A stretch of 64,000 bases of DNA, taken from NCBI GenBank assembly GCA_032164295.1, contig JAJHTX010000010.1, forward strand, positions 558,001-622,000, in the 5' to 3' direction. The DNA is from Inonotus obliquus (lineage: Eukaryota > Basidiomycota > Agaricomycetes > Hymenochaetales > Hymenochaetaceae). Below the pieces are notes generated by a model. The model did not search any database. It saw nothing but the letters and a program-made list of their open reading frames with translations, and was not told the origin of the DNA. Shown here in pieces: positions 58,643 to 64,000 of the stretch. The stretch's first letter is position 1, and the number at the start of each line of letters is the position of its first letter. A program made the translations under genes and the position numbers.

Positions 58643-60592
58643 ATGTCGCTCAAAGTACCAAAATCAAGCAACGTCCAGCTGTTCAAGGAAGGATATAAAG
58701 TACGGCACCGTATTCCCGAAAAAAAACACGAACTAATCTGGACTGCAGCATCTTTCTGGGTTAGAGGATGCAGTTCTGCGCAATATCCAGGCTGTATCCG
58801 AGCTTTCAGACCTGGTACGAACGAGCTTTGGTCCAAATGGCAAGTTTTCTCCCGAAATGCTTGTATATGCTGTGCTCTGATGCTTCTACCCTACTTCTCA
58901 CAGGTCGCAACAAGCTCATCGTCAACCATCTGGGCAAACTGTTCGTAACGTCTGATGCCGCTACGATTATCCGCGAATTAGAAGTCGTCCATCCAGCGGC
59001 GAAGCTGCTCGTCATGTCATCTGAAGCGCAGGAATCAGAGGTGAGTCTGTGAGAGTCTAGTTGTGGATGCAGGTGCTTAAGTGTTGCATGGCAGATGGGC
59101 GATTCAACGAATCTCGTATTGATTCTTGCTGGTGAGCTGCTTAAAGTAGCTGAAAATCTGTTGGTCATGGGGCTGCACCCGAGCGAGGTGACTGCTGGGT
59201 ATGAATTAGCAGGAAAGAAGGCCCTCGAGGAGCTGGAAAGTATGTCCCAAATTTTCCAAGATATCAACTACAGATATCTGAGCACATTCCAGCATTGACA
59301 ACGTCATCCTTACCCACACCTCTGACACAACCAAGCCTAACTGCCGCTCTGAAACCTGCAATTGCTTCCAAACAATACGGCTCAGAAGACACCCTTGCAT
59401 CATTGGTGGCCGAAGCAGCGTTAATCGTTATGCCCCAAAATCCAAAGAACTTCAACGTGGACAACGTACGTGTCGTGAAAATCATGGGCGGAAGCTTAGC
59501 AGGGAGCAAAGTTGTACGCGGGATGGTGTTCAACCGTGAACCAGAAGGTTCTATAAAGCGCGTGACAAAAGCGAAGGTTGCCGTTTTTACATCGGGACTC
59601 GATATCGCCCAGACGGAGACGAAGGGGACCGTCTTGCTGCATAATGCTCAGGAAATGCTGAACTTCACAAGTGGGGAGGAAAAGCATATGGAAAAGGTTG
59701 GAATATTCACCTCATTCGGGATGCCCATGATTTATAATCTTATTTTATTTCCATCCTTTTTTTGCAGATTTTCAAAGAAATTGCAGACTCTGGTGTGAAA
59801 GTGATTATCGCAGGGTCAACCGTCGGCGAGCTCGCGATGCATTTTCTTGACCGTCTCGGAATCGCCGTCATTAAGGTCCTCAGTAAATTCGACCTCCGTC
59901 GACTTTGCCGCGTCGTCAACGCAACCCCTCTCGCTCGAATGGGTCCACCAACACCTGAAGAAGCAGGATTTGTCGATGTGTTCGAGGTGATAGAAATCGG
60001 TGGAGATCGCGTAACAGTTCTACGACAAGAAGGTGATGAAGAAGGAGAAAAGACGAGGACGGCAACGATCGTGTTGCGAGGTGCTACGCAAAACTCGTTG
60101 GATGATTTGGAGAGAGCAGTTGATGATGGGGTCTCAGTTCTCAAGTCCCTCTTACGCGATCCACGACTCGTTCCAGGGGCAGGTGCGACAGAAATCGAAC
60201 TCGCACGACGGATCGAAGCATACGGAGCCTCGCTTACCTCACTCAGCCAACACGCCGTCAAACGATACGCCGAAGCTCTCGAAGTCGTCCCTCGTACACT
60301 TGCCGAAAACGCTCTAGGTGGAGCGGAGGGTAACGAAGTTCTCAGTGCTTTATGGGCCAGGCATCAAGAGTCTGGTGGGACCAATTATGGTGTTGATGTC
60401 GAGGGAGAGAATAATGGGATTCTGGACGCTCAAGCTGCTGGTATCGTCGACTCTCTCGCTGCGAAATCATGGGCCATTCGTCTCGCTACCGAAGCAGCCA
60501 TCTCCGTCCTGTCCGTTGATAGCATCATCATGGCCAAACCCGCCGGCGGCCCAAAAATACCGCAACAAGCGAGTAACTGGGATGAAGACTAA
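58643..60592 (+). CDS. T-complex protein 1 subunit theta (chaperonin CCT8), 552 aa
   Basis: A subunit of the eukaryotic cytosolic chaperonin ring that folds actin, tubulin and WD40 proteins using ATP. Exons 58643-58699, 58749-58839, 58904-59040, 59095-59239, 59293-59696 and 59768-60592; 1659 nt, frame closes. Evidence: MSLKVPKSSNVQLFKEGYKH start, TSFGPNGRNKLIVNHLGKLF (ATP loop), TSDAATIIRELEVVHPAAKL, MGDSTNLVLILAGELL (in place of the usual GDGT), VVRGMVFNREPEG, GATQNSLDDLERAVDDG, VPGAGATEIELARRI, and a carboxyl end QQASNWDED. The second intron needs a GC donor (AATG|GCAAGT at 58840). Length and motif order are those of the theta subunit. Confidence 0.95.
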
Positions 60593-60865
60593 TTCCAGTT
60601 TTGTATTAAGAACCACTGTTTTCCACTCAAAATTGCAGATATACATGTTCAAAATAGATTATATTTTCAAACATTCGTGAAGCATTCATACAAATCGCAG
60701 GAGAGCGAGAGGCTGTCAGTACAGAGCAAGTCTATTCTATATAGTTTCCCTGTGGGATATCCATAAGCACGGGGTAAGCTGGGGCCTTCGAGAACAACAG
60801 TCAAAGTCTAAAGTCTAGATAATCGGAAGATACAAACAAGTAACAGAAGATACCTACTGCATGGA
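60593..60865. other. Convergent spacer
   Basis: 273 bp between the 3' ends of CCT theta and the F-box gene. No element is recognised. Confidence 0.5.
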
Positions 60866-63293
60866 TCAAGAGAAATCGACGATCCACAGTTCGCCAAACA
60901 AGGTCGCGATCCCTACGAGACCTCTCACGTCATCCAAATCAAACGTATATGAGCTTTCCAAAGCAATGTATCCAGGTAGATGAAGTGTCCCAACACGTCC
61001 GCGGGACACCTCTAGTTCCGGATGGACATATGCGGAAGTCTTGTCCTCTTCCGGAGGTTCATAAGTTGGGAAGGTTGCAATTCGCAAGACAGGTTCACGA
61101 CCATCCGCACGATAGTTCCTCGGGTGTTCCTCAACCCACATCGCGCAGCGCCCTCCATATCCCATGACCGGGCTCCCACCGAATGGATCTTGAAGTATAT
61201 CAACAAGCGCTTGTGTTGCCTCAGGGGTAAGGTTCCAGATTGAGCCTTCGTGGTGAGCGTGTACTTGGGGCATTGTGACGTGCTCGTGATCGTCGTCTAG
61301 GTTGAGTCCCAGGCCCTCTGTTTCATGAGTGAGTGCGACCACGTCTTCGTCTTCAAGCTCTTCGCCGTTAGATATCGGGGCACCGTGGTCGATGATATTG
61401 TTGATGGAATCATTCAGCTCGTTATTTTCCTCCTCCACCTCCTCCTCTTCATCTTCTTCATTGAACACGTCGAACGGACCGTCAGTGATGTCAATGATCT
61501 CCACGTTGTCAAGATCAACATCACCACCATTCTCTTCAGGCAACTCCTCGTCTACTGCGTCAGCATTTTCCTCCGTGTGGTGGGTACCAACGACATTGAA
61601 GTTCAAGCCACCATCGATTACATTGTCCGTAATTAGCGATTGCGCGTGATGTTGGTTTACTCGAAGACTCTGAGGTCGACGAAGCGGTGCATCTGCGAGG
61701 ACGGTGCGAACGATCTCTTTCGGCTTGTCTCCAGAGGTGGACCCAACGTAGTCAAAGTAGTGATGTGTAATAGTCGTCCGAGGTGGCAGTCTACGAGAGT
61801 AATCACTAACGTGATGTCCTTCTGGTGACTCCATCCCCTCCGTCGGATGATGTACGTCATGAGGGCCTCCACTTCCTTCTTCATTGACGAGATGAATATG
61901 CAACGTGTCGAAGTCCGGCACATTGACATATAACGCAAGGGCCTGTGCCTGTGCTTGTACGGCACTCGAGGGACGTCGCGAAAAGGTCAAAATAGAGCGG
62001 GGCCGATGACGTCTCAAATCCTCGTGCAACGTGTGCCATTTAGGTACAATGATCGGATATGCATGGCGATTCCTTGAAAGATCTGTACTTGGCAAGAACG
62101 TCTGTTCAAATCGTTTGCCACAGCCGCGGCATGTCGAGCAAAGCACATTGACAGATTGACTCATGGGTGCGTTGACGTTACGAAAGGGGATACCACAAGC
62201 ATCCGAAGGAGGGAGATAAACGGGACACCAGAGTGAAGGGTCACTATGCGGACGACCCTCGCGAGCAATAATCTCTCGAAGTGCGTTCACCTCGTATGTG
62301 AATGTGTGCGCGTAGGATAGAAATTCCCAGTACAGAACGAGGTGTGACTTAGAAAGAAGTGCTTGAGGGACGCATGCAATGTCTAGCGTTAAGCTGGTGT
62401 CGATGCAGACAGATCTCTCGGTGTTCTTGTCTGTCAAGAATATTCCAACTCTTCCGGGCTCGGTGTTCAGCCGGACAAGACCCCCGCGAAGCTCGTCCTG
62501 CGTCATTGAGGAGAAAGGTTCATAAACGCGCGGTATCATAAACTCGCTGACGAGGTTGAATTCGGCATGATTCTCAGAGTAAGATAGGAGGAGCAAATCG
62601 CAACGCGTTGGATTTGGATGTCTAAAGGCTGAATATTCAGAACTACCCTTCAATTGAGATGACGAACTGAGTCCAGTCGGACAGAGTGACTTACGAGGAG
62701 AACTCAAGCATAATCTCAATCGTTTGTATACGGCCACCCGGAAGCTCATATGTACTCTCAGAGTCATCGCAGGGCTTCCATCGTGCCAGTTTTGCACTAT
62801 GTTGGACCCGCAACGCCTCCAAAAATCGCCCCTCGGTTGTCCAGCAGCTCAAGACGTTGAGAGCATCGTAAACCAACAGGTGGCGAGAACCCGGAAGAAA
62901 AGTAAAGTAGGTGATAATACGATGGTCTGGGAAGGTGATCTTGATAGATTGCCTGCGAGGATAGACATTGGGTTCCGCCCAACCCTTTGCAATCCTTTGC
63001 GCGCGTAGACAGGCTCCGATGACAAAATCTAGGGGTAGATCAAGAGCTTGGGTGGCCGTGAATGGCAGAGGACGTGACCTCGAAACACTCTCCGCAACTT
63101 GCAACCAGGTGGTTCTCTCATTCCTAAGAGGCTTGAATTTGCGACATACCTGTTATGATGGTCAGGAATTTGATGATATTGGTCATGGAACTGAATATCA
63201 ACTTACAGAACTCAGGGCAAGAACATCATACGGCAATATGCATGAAGCGATGAGCTGAATAACATCAAAAGGGAGTCCCGTCAGCGACCGCAT
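60866..63293 (-). CDS. F-box domain protein (765 aa)
   Basis: F-box proteins bring substrates to SCF ubiquitin ligases through Skp1. Exons 63293-63207, 63149-62695 and 62621-60866 give 2298 nt, frame closes. The F-box is split by the first intron: LPFDVIQLIASCILPYDVLA then LSSVCRKFKPLRNERTTWLQ. The rest is a basidiomycete-type variable region with a beta-rich first half (YPRRQSIKITFPDHRIITYF), a possible metal site CSTCRGCGKRF, and a very acidic stretch (FNEEDEEEEVEEENNEL). A conserved-looking carboxyl domain ends LVGIATLFGELWIVDFS. The substrate cannot be predicted. The start MRSLTGLPFDVIQ places the F-box at the extreme amino terminus, as is common. Confidence 0.85.
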
Positions 63294-64000
63294 TCACTGT
63301 TTTCTGTGGGTCAGTATTTGACGCGAGCCTCCTGGTCGAATGTATGCAAGTACTGTTCACGTTCAGTACAGGGGGGGAATCTTACGATTGCCTCCTGAAA
63401 TCACGTGCTGCCTTTCTTCCTGTGTCGGCCAAACTCCTGTATTTCTTTCACTTCCACTTTACACAAGGTGCGTCGTTGAGGAACGCTGTGATGGGCCAGG
63501 ACGATCCTCCGTGCCAAGGAGAAGGTATGCATATAGAACTCCCGTCTTACATTGACAATGTGGTTGATTCGAACCTTTAGCTTGCAGTTTGCAAGCCTGC
63601 CTGAACAGAAACACCTATTCGCCAGAGAAGTGCGATAAGTACGTCAGGAATCTGTACGAATGCTGTCGGAAGATGTACAGGTCTACAGAGGGAAATGGAG
63701 ATTCGACCGCGTGCCCAAATGAACGAGTCGTAGAAAGGTGGTTGAAGAACCATGGTACTTGAATGACTAGTGAGCATTTTACAGTCACTATGTATTCTCT
63801 TTGTAAGTGTACTATGCAGCCTACTTATCTAACATCTGCGATGACGAGCTGTTATTCGAACCACAAAACTCTGCGTTTCCTTCGACTTCTGTGGTGTGTT
63901 GCACGTGACTATTGCCACGATTCGAATGCTGTAGCGTAACATCCGCTCGAGCTCAACATGCACATTTTCGACCTATCACACAGGCTGGATGAAAACACAC
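63294..64000. other. Right-hand edge, no gene supported
   Basis: Upstream flank of the F-box gene. Short frames on both strands lack motifs or plausible splice structures. Confidence 0.45.

Noticed and set aside
1..64000. CRISPR array, bacterial operon or integron
   Set aside because: No regularly spaced repeats with unique spacers occur, and every confident gene is spliced and eukaryotic.

Overview
The window is nuclear DNA of a filamentous basidiomycete, most likely a litter- or wood-decaying agaricomycete. The evidence is spliceosomal genes with many short GT-AG introns, a secreted laccase, a CBM1-tagged CE16 esterase, a DUF6534 seven-helix protein family typical of Agaricomycetes, and a C2-NACHT-WD40 protein. 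No tRNA, rRNA, CRISPR array or bacterial-style operon is visible. All gene models below were spliced by eye; 'frame closes' means the exon lengths I propose add up to a multiple of three and read without stops.

Region 1 (1-17,940) is repeat-rich. A 652-bp TIR element (2459-3110) is followed by two tandem copies of a roughly 5-kb block, each carrying an intact 18-exon DUF6534 membrane-protein gene on the minus strand (3853-6290 and 9697-12227). The second copy has been invaded by a 599-bp TA-flanked TIR element (8890-9488) and by a composite insertion of about 3.7 kb (about 12,320-16,070). That insertion contains a 351-bp element with an 8-bp target-site duplication and a segment extraordinarily rich in the pentamer CGGTA/TACCG.

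Region 2 (17,945-32,638) holds a 21-exon laccase (minus), two unknown low-complexity proteins (minus; one with a single membrane helix), a decayed protein-kinase-like fragment, an unknown multi-pass membrane protein (plus) and an RGG-tailed protein (plus).

Region 3 (33,186-38,167) is a C2-NACHT-WD40 STAND gene whose 14-repeat propeller region is broken by a single-base frameshift.

Region 4 (38,590-64,000) is a mostly conserved, gene-dense stretch: glucosidase II alpha (GH31), CBM1-CE16 esterase, lactonase-family protein, N2227/carnosine N-methyltransferase-like protein, coatomer zeta, an F-BAR/SH3 protein, a nuclear-looking protein with a possible SUMO-like fold, CCT theta, and an F-box protein. 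A 5'-truncated, polyadenylated retroinsertion with a 13-bp target-site duplication lies at 55,574-56,310.

Functionally the genes do not form one pathway. Laccase and the CBM1 esterase belong to extracellular lignocellulose attack; glucosidase II, coatomer zeta and CCT are secretory and folding housekeeping. The most unusual features are structural: 7- to 19-nt microexons shared by the DUF6534 paralogues, a 9-nt microexon in the laccase, two GC-AG introns, a start-codon-only exon in coatomer zeta, and several well-bounded non-autonomous mobile elements.
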